Under the pieces are notes generated by a model that saw nothing but the letters and a program-made list of their open reading frames with translations, was not told where the DNA came from and ran no database searches. Both the position numbers and the translations under genes were made by a program. Below are positions 16,595 to 26,053 of a stretch of 64,000 nt of DNA, piece after piece; the stretch's first letter is position 1; every line of letters begins with the position of its first letter. Location: positions 1,426,001 through 1,490,000 of the forward strand of contig NZ_CP067019.1 in NCBI RefSeq assembly GCF_016599715.1, written 5' to 3'. The stretch comes from Acinetobacter sp. CS-2. Its GTDB lineage: Bacteria; Pseudomonadota; Gammaproteobacteria; Pseudomonadales; Moraxellaceae.

Positions 16595-19500
16595 ATGTTC
16601 CAACAAGAAATTTCTCAACTCCATCTGCAACAGTTAAAAGCAGGCGAAAAACGCTGGGTCGGTAATTTACAAGGCTCATCTGCCGCTTTACTCTTCAAAG
16701 AAATTGCCACACAAAGCAAGCAATTATTCATTTTGGTGGCCAAAAATAATCAGCATTTGGGACAGTTGGAAAGTGAACTGGAATTTTACGGGATTAAACC
16801 GACGATTTTCCCGGATTGGGAAATTTTGCCTTATGACCGTTTGTCTCCCCATCAGGATATTGTGTCAGAGCGGCTTTCCATTTTATCCAATATGCCGAAG
16901 CAGGGCGTGCTGCTTTTATCTGCATCAACTTTGGCACAGCGTGTTGCACCGGCTTCATGGGTATTGGGCGAACATTTTGATATTCAAGTGGGACAGAAAT
17001 TTGAACTTGAACAACAGAAACTGCGTTTAATCCAGGCCGGTTATCATCTGGTCGATACCGTTTATGATCATGGTGAATTTGCTGTGCGTGGCAGCATTAT
17101 GGATATTTACGCGTCCGGTCAAAGTGCACCCATTCGTATTGATCTGTTTGATGATGAAATTGAAAGCTTAAAGTTTTTTGATCCTGAAACTCAAAGAACA
17201 ACCCAAACGCTACAACAGTTTTCTGTATTACCTGCCAAGGAGTTTCCGCTTAAAGAAGGACGCGCCACTTTCCGTGACCGTTATGCGGAAAAATTTCCCA
17301 CAACAAATCCGAAGAAAAATCCAATCTATCAAGATGCATTAGAAGGTATTGCCTCACCAGGACTGGAGTTTTATTTTCCCTTATTCTTTAGTAAAGAGGC
17401 GATGCAAACGCAAAGTACCCTCATGGCGTACTTACCTAAGAATGGCATTGTCATTACAGATAAGCATCTGGAGGAAGGGTTAACCAGTTTCTGGAAAGAT
17501 GTGCTGCATCGTTATGAAGACCGCCGTCATAATGTCGAGCAGCCTATTTTGCCGCCAGAAGACATCTTTTTGCAGCCGAATCAGGTGTTGGAGCAGTTGA
17601 ATCAGTTCGCCAGAATTATTGCCTCAACAGAAACATTCGCTGAAAAAAGCGGTGTGATTAATTTCAATATGGAAACTCCACCGCGCTTACCGGTAGATCC
17701 AAAACAGGAAAAACCGTTTTCTGCGGTTAAAAAATATATTGATGCTGCCAATCATCCGGTCCTGCTGGTGGCTGAAAGTGCCGGACGCCGTGAAACACTC
17801 AAAGATGCCTTGCGTCCAGCGCTGGGAGATATTCCCAATGTTGAAAATTATGCACAATTCACAAGCTCTTTACATGCTATAGCCATTACCAGTGCACCGC
17901 TGGATCGGGGTCTGGTCATTCCAGATCAGCTCACCATCATCTCGGAAAACCAGCTCTATGAACATCGGGTGGTGCAGCGCCGCCGCAAGCGTCAGCAAGA
18001 AGTATCCGAAGAATTCCTGATTCGCAGTTTAACTGAACTGAGTATTGGTGCCCCTGTGGTGCATATCGATCATGGGGTCGGACGTTATGCCGGCCTGGTC
18101 ACTTTAAGCATTGACGACCAGGAACATGAATTTTTACAGCTGGATTATGCTGATGCTGCCAAGGTCTATGTTCCGGTCACCAATCTGCATTTAATCAGCC
18201 GTTATAGCGGCGGCGATCCGGACTTGGCACCTTTGCATAAACTGGGAACCGATGCCTGGAGCAAGGCAAAACGTAAAGCGCTGGAGCAAATCCATGATGT
18301 TGCTGCTGAACTGCTGCATATTCAGGCACGCCGTCACTCTAAACCCGGTTTTAGCTTTGAACTGGAACAAAGTCCATATATGCAGTTTGCCAGCGGCTTT
18401 GCCTATGAAGAAACCTTGGATCAGGCCAATGCCATTGAAGCAACTTTGCACGACATGCAGCTGGCCAAACCGATGGATCGTCTGGTATGTGGTGATGTTG
18501 GTTTTGGTAAGACTGAAGTGGCGATGCGTGCAGCATTTGTTGCAGTGCAAAACAACAAGCAGGTGGCGGTTCTGGTTCCGACGACCTTGCTGGCACAGCA
18601 GCATTATGAATCGTTTAAAGACCGTTTTGCCGACTGGCCGATCCGTATTGAAGTACTGTCACGGTTTGGTTCGAGCAAATCCCATAGCAAAACCATTGAA
18701 GACCTGGCTGATGGTAAAGTCGATATTGTGATTGGTACACATAAAATTTTGCAGCAGAATATCCAGTTTAAAAATCTGGGCCTGATGATTGTCGATGAAG
18801 AGCATCGTTTTGGGGTACGTGATAAAGAACGTATTAAAGCTATGCGTGCAGATGTCGATATGCTGACTCTCACCGCGACGCCAATTCCACGAACTTTAAA
18901 TATGGCCTTTAGCGGGATGCGCGACCTTTCGATTATCGCTACACCGCCTGCACGTCGTCTGGCTGTGAAAACCTTTGTACAGGAACAGACCAGTGAATCC
19001 ATTAAAGAGGCGATTCTGCGTGAATTGCTGCGCGGTGGACAGGTATATTTCCTGCATAATGAAGTGGATACCATTGAGCGTACTGCTGAAAATATTCGTG
19101 AACTGGTGCCTGAGGCCCGGGTGGCGGTTGCTCATGGCCAAATGCGGGAACGTGAACTGGAGCAGGTGATGCAGCAGTTCTATCATAAAGAATACAATGT
19201 GCTGGTCTGTTCAACCATTATTGAAACCGGGATTGACGTTCCCAATGCCAATACCATTTTAATTGAACGCGCTGATAAGCTGGGACTTGCCCAGTTGCAC
19301 CAATTACGGGGCCGTGTCGGACGTTCACACCATCAAGCTTATGCCTACTTGCTGGTACCTTCAATCAAGGGGTTAAAGGGAGATGCAGAGAAACGTCTGG
19401 ATGCGATTCAGCGCGCATCGAATTTAGGGGCCGGTTTCATGCTGGCGACGGAAGATCTGGAAATTCGTGGTGCCGGTGAACTGTTGGGCGAACAGCAAAG

Positions 19501-20053
19501 TGGCTCCATGCAGGCGATTGGTTATAGCCTGTATATGGAAATGCTGGAAAAAGCCACCAAAGCCATCCAAAAAGGCAAAACCCCGAATTTCGATGCACCA
19601 TTGTCCCTGATTGCGGAAATCAATCTACATATGCCAGCCTTGATTCCAGATGAATATCTGGGAGATGTGCATCAGCGCCTATTGTTCTATAAACGCATCA
19701 GTAATACCGATACCCAGGAAAAACTCGATAATATCCGCATGGAGCTGATTGACCGGTTTGGTGTGCCACCGCAGCCAGTGAAGCAGTTATTTGCTGTGCA
19801 TCAGATTCGTTTGAAAGCGGAGCAGCTGGGCATTACCAAAATTGATATCAGTGCTAACGGTGGTCATATTGAATTTTCACCAGAAACACCAGTACAGGCC
19901 ATCAGTATTATTCAAATGATGCAAAAACATCCGACCTTTTTCCGCATGGATGGCGGGCAACGCCTGAAAGTCATGGTCATGCTGGAAGATTATCAAAAGC
20001 GTATCCAGTTTATTATCGATTTATTGGACAGTTTATTGAAAGAAATTCATTGA
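16595..20053 (+). CDS. mfd: transcription-repair coupling factor
   Basis: ATP-driven translocase that removes RNA polymerase stalled at DNA damage and recruits UvrA. About 1152 residues from the chosen start. Visible parts are the N-terminal UvrB-homology module (FPDWEILPYDRLSPHQDI), the RNA-polymerase-interaction region near VVHIDHGVGRYAGL, the helicase core with Walker A GDVGFGKTEVAMRA, DEEH box IVDEEHRFGVRDKE and motif VI HQLRGRVGRSHHQAYAYL, and the C-terminal TRCF domain. The frame opens nine codons earlier at 16568; I prefer 16595 because the leader to KAGE then matches E. coli Mfd length and a -10 element lies just upstream. Confidence 0.97.
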   Translation: MFQQEISQLHLQQLKAGEKRWVGNLQGSSAALLFKEIATQSKQLFILVAKNNQHLGQLESELEFYGIKPTIFPDWEILPYDRLSPHQDIVSERLSILSNMPKQGVLLLSASTLAQRVAPASWVLGEHFDIQVGQKFELEQQKLRLIQAGYHLVDTVYDHGEFAVRGSIMDIYASGQSAPIRIDLFDDEIESLKFFDPETQRTTQTLQQFSVLPAKEFPLKEGRATFRDRYAEKFPTTNPKKNPIYQDALEGIASPGLEFYFPLFFSKEAMQTQSTLMAYLPKNGIVITDKHLEEGLTSFWKDVLHRYEDRRHNVEQPILPPEDIFLQPNQVLEQLNQFARIIASTETFAEKSGVINFNMETPPRLPVDPKQEKPFSAVKKYIDAANHPVLLVAESAGRRETLKDALRPALGDIPNVENYAQFTSSLHAIAITSAPLDRGLVIPDQLTIISENQLYEHRVVQRRRKRQQEVSEEFLIRSLTELSIGAPVVHIDHGVGRYAGLVTLSIDDQEHEFLQLDYADAAKVYVPVTNLHLISRYSGGDPDLAPLHKLGTDAWSKAKRKALEQIHDVAAELLHIQARRHSKPGFSFELEQSPYMQFASGFAYEETLDQANAIEATLHDMQLAKPMDRLVCGDVGFGKTEVAMRAAFVAVQNNKQVAVLVPTTLLAQQHYESFKDRFADWPIRIEVLSRFGSSKSHSKTIEDLADGKVDIVIGTHKILQQNIQFKNLGLMIVDEEHRFGVRDKERIKAMRADVDMLTLTATPIPRTLNMAFSGMRDLSIIATPPARRLAVKTFVQEQTSESIKEAILRELLRGGQVYFLHNEVDTIERTAENIRELVPEARVAVAHGQMRERELEQVMQQFYHKEYNVLVCSTIIETGIDVPNANTILIERADKLGLAQLHQLRGRVGRSHHQAYAYLLVPSIKGLKGDAEKRLDAIQRASNLGAGFMLATEDLEIRGAGELLGEQQSGSMQAIGYSLYMEMLEKATKAIQKGKTPNFDAPLSLIAEINLHMPALIPDEYLGDVHQRLLFYKRISNTDTQEKLDNIRMELIDRFGVPPQPVKQLFAVHQIRLKAEQLGITKIDISANGGHIEFSPETPVQAISIIQMMQKHPTFFRMDGGQRLKVMVMLEDYQKRIQFIIDLLDSLLKEIH

Positions 20054-20062
20054 TTTGACAGG

Positions 20063-20085
20063 GAGTGTATAAGATTTATGCACTC
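20063..20085 (+). terminator. hairpin after mfd, possible weak terminator
   Basis: GAGTGTATAA pairs with TTATGCACTC (one G-U) around a three-base loop, about ten bases after the mfd stop. Only a broken T-tract follows (GCTTTGCAATTT), so termination may be incomplete. Confidence 0.4.
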
Positions 20086-20286
20086 GCTTTGCAATTTGTG
20101 CAGATTTTTAAAAATCGTGAGATGAAGCGCTTGATTTTTTAAAGAAATTTATTAAATTCGTGAATGTTCATGCGTTCATTGCAAATAGTGGTTTATTTGT
20201 AATGAAACACATTGCATAGAATATTCACGCCCCATTGGATGTGATAGTATTAGCCATCATTCTAATTTTGCATAATTTATAAAGAT

Positions 20287-20721
20287 ATGTTTAGTTTGCA
20301 TCCACAACTTGCTCAAGATACTTTTTTTGTAGGCGACTTTCCACTGTCAACATGTCGTTTAATGAATGATATGCAATTTCCGTGGCTCATATTAATTCCA
20401 CGCGTGCCGGGCGTGAGCGAATTATATGAATTAAGTCAGGCTGACCAGGAACAGTTCCTGCGTGAATCGAGCTGGTTATCGAGTCAGCTTGCACGCGTAT
20501 TCCGCGCAGACAAAATGAATGTGGCCGCTCTTGGGAATATGGTTCCACAATTGCATTTTCATCATGTCGTGCGCTATAAAAATGACGTGGCTTGGCCAAA
20601 ACCAGTATGGGGTACTCCAGCTATTCCTTATACCAATGAAGTTCTTGCACATATGCGTCAAACCTTGATGCTCGCATTGCGTGGTCAGGGTGATATGCCA
20701 TTTGACTGGCGTATGGATTAA
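20287..20721 (+). CDS. HIT-domain protein (histidine triad nucleotide hydrolase family)
   Basis: A 144-residue member of the HIT family, cytoplasmic nucleotide hydrolases or transferases. The active-site triad is visible as QLHFHHVVR, a fit to His-x-His-x-His-x-x allowing for the close variant. FPLSTCRLMNDMQFPWLILIPR near the N-terminus is the usual ligand-binding strand pair. Members hydrolyse dinucleoside polyphosphates or AMP conjugates; the substrate here is not determined. The gene precedes the nucleotide cyclase by 65 bases in the same orientation, so the two may be cotranscribed. Confidence 0.85.
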   Translation: MFSLHPQLAQDTFFVGDFPLSTCRLMNDMQFPWLILIPRVPGVSELYELSQADQEQFLRESSWLSSQLARVFRADKMNVAALGNMVPQLHFHHVVRYKNDVAWPKPVWGTPAIPYTNEVLAHMRQTLMLALRGQGDMPFDWRMD

Positions 20722-20786
20722 TTCCAAGCCATTGAAAGCCATAGTATGGAATTTATGGTGTCAAGACTCGAATCAGGAGTGATTGA

Positions 20787-22247
20787 GTGTCATTAGACGA
20801 CTGGATTAGAAAAGAACCCAGACAATTTGAGTATTTCCATCGTTTGATGGGATATATGATGTTGTCTTTACTCGTTACTGTCTACCATTACACGGCTTCT
20901 GACACCCAATACCAGATTTATATTCCTTTTTTCCTGTTGTTCATTTTTCTGATTACGCCAAGATTATCGACCTGGCTGCAGTATCGTTATAATTCCAATA
21001 TAAAACGCAGTGTCTTGTTTATTACCGATGTAGTTGTTATTTCGGTTATTTTATCTGCTATTCATTTAAACCTGGTTCTGACTTTCATTTCACTGTTTGT
21101 CATTTTATATACCGCAATCACCAACAAGATTTCTTTTTTAGCTGTGTCATTGGCAAGCCTGATTGGAATCGCAAATTTTTATCTGTGTAATATTCTGATT
21201 TTTGGTTTTGGTGAGTATTTTGAACAAACCACTGGTGAGTTAACCGTTTTAGGTTTTATCTGTTTAATTACTTTTTTTGGTGTGGGTAGTTTTTATCAAA
21301 GCAGCCAGATTCAACATATCAGTAATCGTCGAACCTATTATTACGATCAAATGAATCGTTATATGGAGTTCGCAAATCAGCTGAGCCGATATGCACCTGT
21401 GCAGTTGTGGCAATCGATCATGAAAGGTGAGTCGGAAGCCAAAATTGAATACAAACGTAAGAAAATGACCATTTTCTTTTCAGATATTCAAGGTTTTACC
21501 GAACTTTCAGAAACGCTTATTCCAGATGATTTGGCATTCCTGCTCAATGACTATTTAAGTCATATGACTGAAATTGCCAAGCAGTATGAAGCGACTGTCG
21601 ACAAGTTTATGGGTGATGCGATCCTGATTTTCTTTGGTGATCCAATCTCGCAAGGGGTGGAGCAAGATGCCAAAACTTGTCTAGACATGGCAATTGATAT
21701 GCGTCAACAAATGAAACTGCTGCGTGAACGCTGGATCAAGATGGGCTATCCGGCTTTGCATATCCGTATGGGGATTAGTACTGGTTATTGTCACGTAGGG
21801 AACTATGGCGCAGCACATCGTATGGCATATACCATTGTTGGACGTGATGCCAATCTGGCAGCACGGCTGCAAAGTGCGGCAGCAGTCGATGAAATCCTGA
21901 TTTCAGATGAAACCTATAATTTAATTAAAAATGACTATTTATGTGCGCCGAAAAAACCTATTACGCTTAAAGGGATTCACGGTCCGGTAAAGACCTGGCA
22001 AGTTATGGAAAAATATACCTCGCGTAAATTGGATTATCAGCGCTGGTTTGATTATGAGTACAAGGGTTTCCATTTGTTGCTGAATCTGGATGAGGTTCAA
22101 AATTATGAATATCCAGAGTTGATCCAAGTTTTGGAAAAGATGATTAAGCGGATTCAAAAACAGCAAAAATTGACCAACTCAGAAGGTATTGTTCGACTCA
22201 ATCTGGAAGATGTGATTGAAGATGAGAAGGACGAGCAATACCACTAA
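20787..22247 (+). CDS. membrane-bound class III adenylate/guanylate cyclase
   Basis: A 486-residue cyclase. Residues about 20-170 form around six hydrophobic segments (sensor or anchor), a short linker with QLSRYAPVQLWQSIM follows, then the class III catalytic domain from about 225. Catalytic features are the first metal Asp in FFSDIQGFTELSE, the Lys and second Asp in VDKFMGDAILIFFGDP, and the Asn/Arg transition-state region in VGRDANLAARLQSAA. The Lys before MGDA favours ATP as substrate. It resembles Pseudomonas CyaB in catalytic-domain type. AGGAG precedes the GTG start. It probably makes cAMP for a Vfr/CRP-type regulator elsewhere. Confidence 0.88.
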   Translation: MSLDDWIRKEPRQFEYFHRLMGYMMLSLLVTVYHYTASDTQYQIYIPFFLLFIFLITPRLSTWLQYRYNSNIKRSVLFITDVVVISVILSAIHLNLVLTFISLFVILYTAITNKISFLAVSLASLIGIANFYLCNILIFGFGEYFEQTTGELTVLGFICLITFFGVGSFYQSSQIQHISNRRTYYYDQMNRYMEFANQLSRYAPVQLWQSIMKGESEAKIEYKRKKMTIFFSDIQGFTELSETLIPDDLAFLLNDYLSHMTEIAKQYEATVDKFMGDAILIFFGDPISQGVEQDAKTCLDMAIDMRQQMKLLRERWIKMGYPALHIRMGISTGYCHVGNYGAAHRMAYTIVGRDANLAARLQSAAAVDEILISDETYNLIKNDYLCAPKKPITLKGIHGPVKTWQVMEKYTSRKLDYQRWFDYEYKGFHLLLNLDEVQNYEYPELIQVLEKMIKRIQKQQKLTNSEGIVRLNLEDVIEDEKDEQYH

Positions 22248-22276
22248 AAATCATGATTGAGATGATGTTTACAGAT

Positions 22277-22305
22277 AAAAAAACCACGCGATTGCGTGGT
22301 TTTTT
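22277..22305. terminator. bidirectional terminator between cyclase gene and fdx
   Basis: Stem ACCACGC/GCGTGGT with a four-base loop, flanked by seven A on the left and six T on the right, so it can serve both convergent genes. Confidence 0.9.
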
Positions 22306-22318
22306 ATGAGCGAAAATC

Positions 22319-22657
22319 TTAATGATTTTCTGAGGCGTGATTGATGGTATATTTGGGAATTTCGACTTCCAAATCTTCATCGACAATTTTCACTTGGCAT
22401 GAAAGGCGTGAATCCGGTTCCAGACCCCAGGCACGATCTAGTAAATCTGCTTCTACATCTGTCATTTCTTCGAGGCTGTCAAAACCTTTGCGAACTACGA
22501 CATGACAGGTGGTACAAGCACAAGACATATCACATGCATGTTCAATCTTGATACCATTTTTTAACAGGCTTTCGCACAGGTTGGCATCCTGTTCAACTTC
22601 GAACTCGGCACCATTAGGGCAAATTTGCGCATGTGGAAGAACTTTAATACGTGGCAT
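22319..22657 (-). CDS. fdx: ISC-type [2Fe-2S] ferredoxin
   Basis: A 112-residue adrenodoxin-type ferredoxin that supplies electrons for iron-sulfur cluster assembly. Four cluster cysteines are seen in ACDMSCACTTCHVV and RLSCQV. The chosen start (MPRIKVLPHAQ) has AGGA nearby; a longer frame to 22699 overlaps hscA and adds an unrelated basic tail. It is the last gene of the isc operon, starting 13 bases after hscA. No iscX gene follows. Confidence 0.94.
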   Translation of the reverse strand: MPRIKVLPHAQICPNGAEFEVEQDANLCESLLKNGIKIEHACDMSCACTTCHVVVRKGFDSLEEMTDVEADLLDRAWGLEPDSRLSCQVKIVDEDLEVEIPKYTINHASENH

Positions 22658-22670
22658 AATTTTTTCCTGT

Positions 22671-24533
22671 TTATTGGTCCGAGTTTGACCAGTCATCAAG
22701 TTTAGTGCCTTTCAAAGCTGCATCAATATGTTGGTTCATGCGTGCAGCAGCAAAAGCATCACTGTGTATTTTAAGCTGTTCTACAGCTTGTTCAATCGCT
22801 TTAATATCGGTGGTTTCGAGTTGAGCCTCAAGTTGAGCTTTGGCTTGATTTAACGATACTAACTGTTCAGCAGTTAATAGCTGGGCATCCACTTTTAGGG
22901 CTTGTTCCAGTGCTTCCAGCTCACGTTTTGCTTCAACCTTGGTTTCTTGCAAATGACGAAGATGTTTATCTTCTTCCGCATATTTGAAGCCATCAATCAG
23001 TAAGCGTTCGGTATCGGCATCAGATAAACCATAAGAAGGTTTAATGTCGATTTGAGCATGTACACCAGACGTGGTTTCCTTGGCAGCAACAGTTAACAGG
23101 CCATCGGCATCAACCTGAAAAGTGACTTCAATACGTGCCTGACCGGCAGTCATTGGCGGAATGCCATGCAAGACAAAGCGACCCAAACTACGGCAGTGTT
23201 CCACCAGATCACGTTCACCTTGTACCACATGAATCAACATGGCAGTCTGGCCATCCTGATAAGTAGTGAATTCCTGACGACGCGCCACAGGAATGGCCGT
23301 ATTGCGTGAGATTAAACGCTCCACCAGACCACCCATGGTTTCCAGACCGAGTGATAAAGGGGTAACGTCTAATAACAATGAACCATCTTTGGAGTTGCCA
23401 ATGAGCTGATTCGCTGTAATAGAGGCACCAATTGCGACCACCTCGTCCGGGTTGATGGTGCATAGCGGTTCCTGATTGAAGACTTCACGAACAGCCTTTT
23501 GCACCGCATAAGAGCGAGTAGAACCACCTACAAGCACGACATTTTTAATGTCATCCAGTTCAAGTTTGGCATCACGCATCACGCGTTTACATACGCTGAT
23601 GGTTTTGTCTAAAGCAACTTTAATGATGTCTTCAAATGTAGCACGGTCTAAAGTCAGAGCCTGATCTAAAACTTTCAGTTCAACTGACTCGGCATCTGAC
23701 AAGGCTTCTTTTGCTTTACGTGCAGAAACAATAAAATGTGCATATTCGGCATCATCTAAGGTTTCAATATTCAGTTGTTTTTTAGCCCATTTCACAATTA
23801 GGCGATCCAGGTCATCACCACCTAAAGCAGTATGTCCGCCAGTCGCTAAAACTTCGAATACACCTTGGGAAAAACGCAGGATAGATACGTCAAAAGTACC
23901 GCCACCCAGGTCATAAATCACATAATTTTGATCGTGAGCGAGATTGGTTTCCTGGTCTAGGCCATAAGCCACAGCCGCAGCAGTAGGCTCATTCAGTAGA
24001 CGTAAAACATTTAAACCGGCCAGTTGGGCAGCATCACGTGTTGCCTGACGTTGTGCCTCATCAAAATAGGCTGGAACAGTGATTACCGCACCATTCACTT
24101 CATTTTTTAAACTGTCTTCAGCACGGTCTTTCAGCTGTTTTAGAATTTCTGCAGAAATCTCGACAGGAGTTTTACGGCCTTGTGCAGTTTCAAAAGCAGG
24201 CATCTGATTGTCTTCACCCACCAAAGTGTAAGGGTGCTGGAATTTGATGTCTGTTTTCGAGCGTCCCATAAAACGTTTCACGGAGACAATGGTGTTTTTA
24301 GGATCTGTAGTAGTAAACGGCTTGGCTTCATCACCATAATGGGTGGTGTTATGGCTGTAGTGAACAATAGAGGGAAGTAACACTCGGCCTTGTTCGTCGT
24401 TCAGAACTTTAGCTTTACCGGAAAGTACTGTGGCAACCAATGAATGCGTAGTACCCAAGTCGATACCAATTGCAATGCGGTGTTCATGCGGTGCACTTGA
24501 TTGACCGGGTTCTGCAATTTGCAAGAGAGCCAT
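22671..24533 (-). CDS. hscA: Fe-S assembly Hsp70 chaperone
   Basis: Specialised Hsp70 (620 residues) that, with HscB, helps release clusters from IscU. The ATPase domain shows [48 protein letters not shown] and [13 protein letters not shown]. The substrate-binding domain follows from about residue 390 ([14 protein letters not shown]). The final tail lacks the EEVD-like end of general DnaK. It follows hscB by 48 bases and precedes fdx, the classical isc order. Confidence 0.96.
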   Translation of the reverse strand: MALLQIAEPGQSSAPHEHRIAIGIDLGTTHSLVATVLSGKAKVLNDEQGRVLLPSIVHYSHNTTHYGDEAKPFTTTDPKNTIVSVKRFMGRSKTDIKFQHPYTLVGEDNQMPAFETAQGRKTPVEISAEILKQLKDRAEDSLKNEVNGAVITVPAYFDEAQRQATRDAAQLAGLNVLRLLNEPTAAAVAYGLDQETNLAHDQNYVIYDLGGGTFDVSILRFSQGVFEVLATGGHTALGGDDLDRLIVKWAKKQLNIETLDDAEYAHFIVSARKAKEALSDAESVELKVLDQALTLDRATFEDIIKVALDKTISVCKRVMRDAKLELDDIKNVVLVGGSTRSYAVQKAVREVFNQEPLCTINPDEVVAIGASITANQLIGNSKDGSLLLDVTPLSLGLETMGGLVERLISRNTAIPVARRQEFTTYQDGQTAMLIHVVQGERDLVEHCRSLGRFVLHGIPPMTAGQARIEVTFQVDADGLLTVAAKETTSGVHAQIDIKPSYGLSDADTERLLIDGFKYAEEDKHLRHLQETKVEAKRELEALEQALKVDAQLLTAEQLVSLNQAKAQLEAQLETTDIKAIEQAVEQLKIHSDAFAAARMNQHIDAALKGTKLDDWSNSDQ

Positions 24534-24581
24534 TGTGTTACATCCTTAGAACTAAAAATTAAAAAATAAAATTAAAGCGAA

Positions 24582-25097
24582 TTAAAAATCATCATCTAAA
24601 TCAAAGCTGTCATCATCCAGAAAACGATCTTCAGCCTTGTCGATGTCAGCCATGACTTTAACAAAGAAACGCAATTTACGAACGGTATCGCGAGCTTCGC
24701 CCCAGTCTTCATCTTCATAGTCGATTTTGAATTCACGGACCAAACCGTCAATCCATTGCTGAACTTCATGCTTTAATGAAGTCAGTTCCTCAGCTGATGC
24801 AGCTTCATCCAGCTGTTCACGAATTTCCAGTGCAGACTGTAAAAACTCGAAATCTCCAATCGATTGATCCAGATGATAATCTTGTTTTTTAAGACTCAAG
24901 AGATAAGCAGCGCGGCTATCAACATTGGATAAAGCCTTAAATGCTTGGTTGATCTCGCTCGATTTAATCAGCGCTTGATCTTTGTCTTCGGCTTTATCTG
25001 GATGATATTGTTGCTGCAACTTTAAAAATTCAGTTTTTAACGCTGCCAAATCAATATCGAGTGCTACAGGGAGGTTGAACAGCTCAAAATGATTCAT
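24582..25097 (-). CDS. hscB: Fe-S assembly J-domain cochaperone
   Basis: A 171-residue J-type cochaperone that delivers IscU to HscA and stimulates its ATPase. The N-terminal J domain has FELFNLPVALDIDLAALKTE and the HPDK motif in YHPDKAEDKDQA. The C-terminal part is the three-helix IscU-binding domain (LQSALEIREQLDEAASAEEL). The very acidic C-terminus (DDDSFDLDDDF) is notable. It lies 105 bases after iscA, and that gap contains a hairpin. Confidence 0.94.
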   Translation of the reverse strand: MNHFELFNLPVALDIDLAALKTEFLKLQQQYHPDKAEDKDQALIKSSEINQAFKALSNVDSRAAYLLSLKKQDYHLDQSIGDFEFLQSALEIREQLDEAASAEELTSLKHEVQQWIDGLVREFKIDYEDEDWGEARDTVRKLRFFVKVMADIDKAEDRFLDDDSFDLDDDF

Positions 25098-25146
25098 GGG
25101 AGATTGGATCCGCGATAGATATGCAAAAGTGACTGCTGTAAATGCA

Positions 25147-25177
25147 ATTAAAACAGTGCATTTTACACTGTTTTAAT
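25147..25177 (-). terminator. hairpin between iscA and hscB, possible attenuator
   Basis: A perfect 12-bp stem ATTAAAACAGTG/CACTGTTTTAAT with a seven-base loop. On the minus strand the descending arm has four T, resembling a weak terminator in mid-operon. It may lower expression of hscBA-fdx relative to iscRSUA, or mark an RNA processing point. Confidence 0.5.
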
Positions 25178-25202
25178 CACCAAAAGAGAGAGCGTGGAGT
25201 GG

Positions 25203-25523
25203 TTAAACGGTGAAAGATTCACCACAGCCACATTCACCTTTTTTATTCGGGTTGTTAAATTCGAAGCCTTCATTAAGACCGTTTTTCACGTAGTCCATCT
25301 CCATACCTTCAAGATAAACCAGGCTTTTAGGATCAACAAAAACTTTAACACCAAACTGCTCGAACATCTGGTCATGGGTATCGACTTCATCGACAAATTC
25401 GAGTACATAAGCCAAACCAGAGCAGCCTGAAGTTTTCACACCAACGCGAATGCCTTCACCCTTACCACGATTCTTTAGGTAATTGCTGATATGAGTTGCA
25501 GCATTTTCAGTTAAATGGATCAT
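25203..25523 (-). CDS. iscA: A-type Fe-S carrier
   Basis: A 106-residue A-type carrier that receives and passes on clusters or iron. The three conserved cysteines are in [14 protein letters not shown] and CGCGESF near the C-terminus. Length and ending ([11 protein letters not shown]) match IscA. It lies 38 bases after iscU in the isc operon. ErpA is the main alternative, but operon position favours IscA. Confidence 0.95.
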   Translation of the reverse strand: MIHLTENAATHISNYLKNRGKGEGIRVGVKTSGCSGLAYVLEFVDEVDTHDQMFEQFGVKVFVDPKSLVYLEGMEMDYVKNGLNEGFEFNNPNKKGECGCGESFTV

Positions 25524-25561
25524 GAAAACTCCGTTAATCTTTGATCAAAAACTCGAAACAC

Positions 25562-25948
25562 TTAAGCTTTTGTTTTTTTGCTGCGATAGTCTTCAACAGC
25601 AGCTTTAATCGCATCTTCAGCCAGTACAGAACAGTGTACTTTTACTGGAGGTAAAGCCAGTTCAGTTGCAATGTCAATGTTCTTGATTGCTTGAGCTTCG
25701 TCCAGAGTTTTACCTTTTAGCCATTCAGTTACAAGCGAGCTAGATGCAATCGCAGAACCACAACCATAAGTTTTAAAGCGTGCTTCTTCAATCACACCTT
25801 CATCATTCACCTGAATCTGAAGACGCATGACATCACCACAAGCCGGTGCACCCACCATACCTGTACCAACATTTTCAGCATTTTTGTCTAAAACGCCAAC
25901 ATTACGAGGGTTTTCGTAATGATCAATTACTTTTTCGCTATAAGCCAT
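25562..25948 (-). CDS. iscU: Fe-S cluster scaffold protein
   Basis: A 128-residue scaffold on which IscS-derived sulfur and iron are assembled. Three cluster cysteines appear in VGAPACGDVMRL, TYGCGSAIASS and VHCSVLAEDA. The LPPVK motif recognised by HscA is present just before the third Cys (ALPPVKVHC). It follows iscS after a 105-base gap that contains a stable hairpin. Confidence 0.97.
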   Translation of the reverse strand: MAYSEKVIDHYENPRNVGVLDKNAENVGTGMVGAPACGDVMRLQIQVNDEGVIEEARFKTYGCGSAIASSSLVTEWLKGKTLDEAQAIKNIDIATELALPPVKVHCSVLAEDAIKAAVEDYRSKKTKA

Positions 25949-26013
25949 GATGCTTCTCCAAACCTCGGGGTCAGCCTTAAGATTAATATGGGGGTGAAAT
26001 TACGTTTATCAAT

Positions 26014-26042
26014 GAGATAGCTTTAAATTTTAAAGCTATCTC
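26014..26042 (-). promoter_or_regulatory. perfect hairpin between iscS and iscU
   Basis: Two perfect 14-base arms (GAGATAGCTTTAAA/TTTAAAGCTATCTC) with a one-base centre, 11 bases past the iscS stop. No T-run follows on the minus strand, so it looks like an RNA processing or stability element rather than a terminator. Confidence 0.5.
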
Positions 26043-26053
26043 CATGTCATGAA

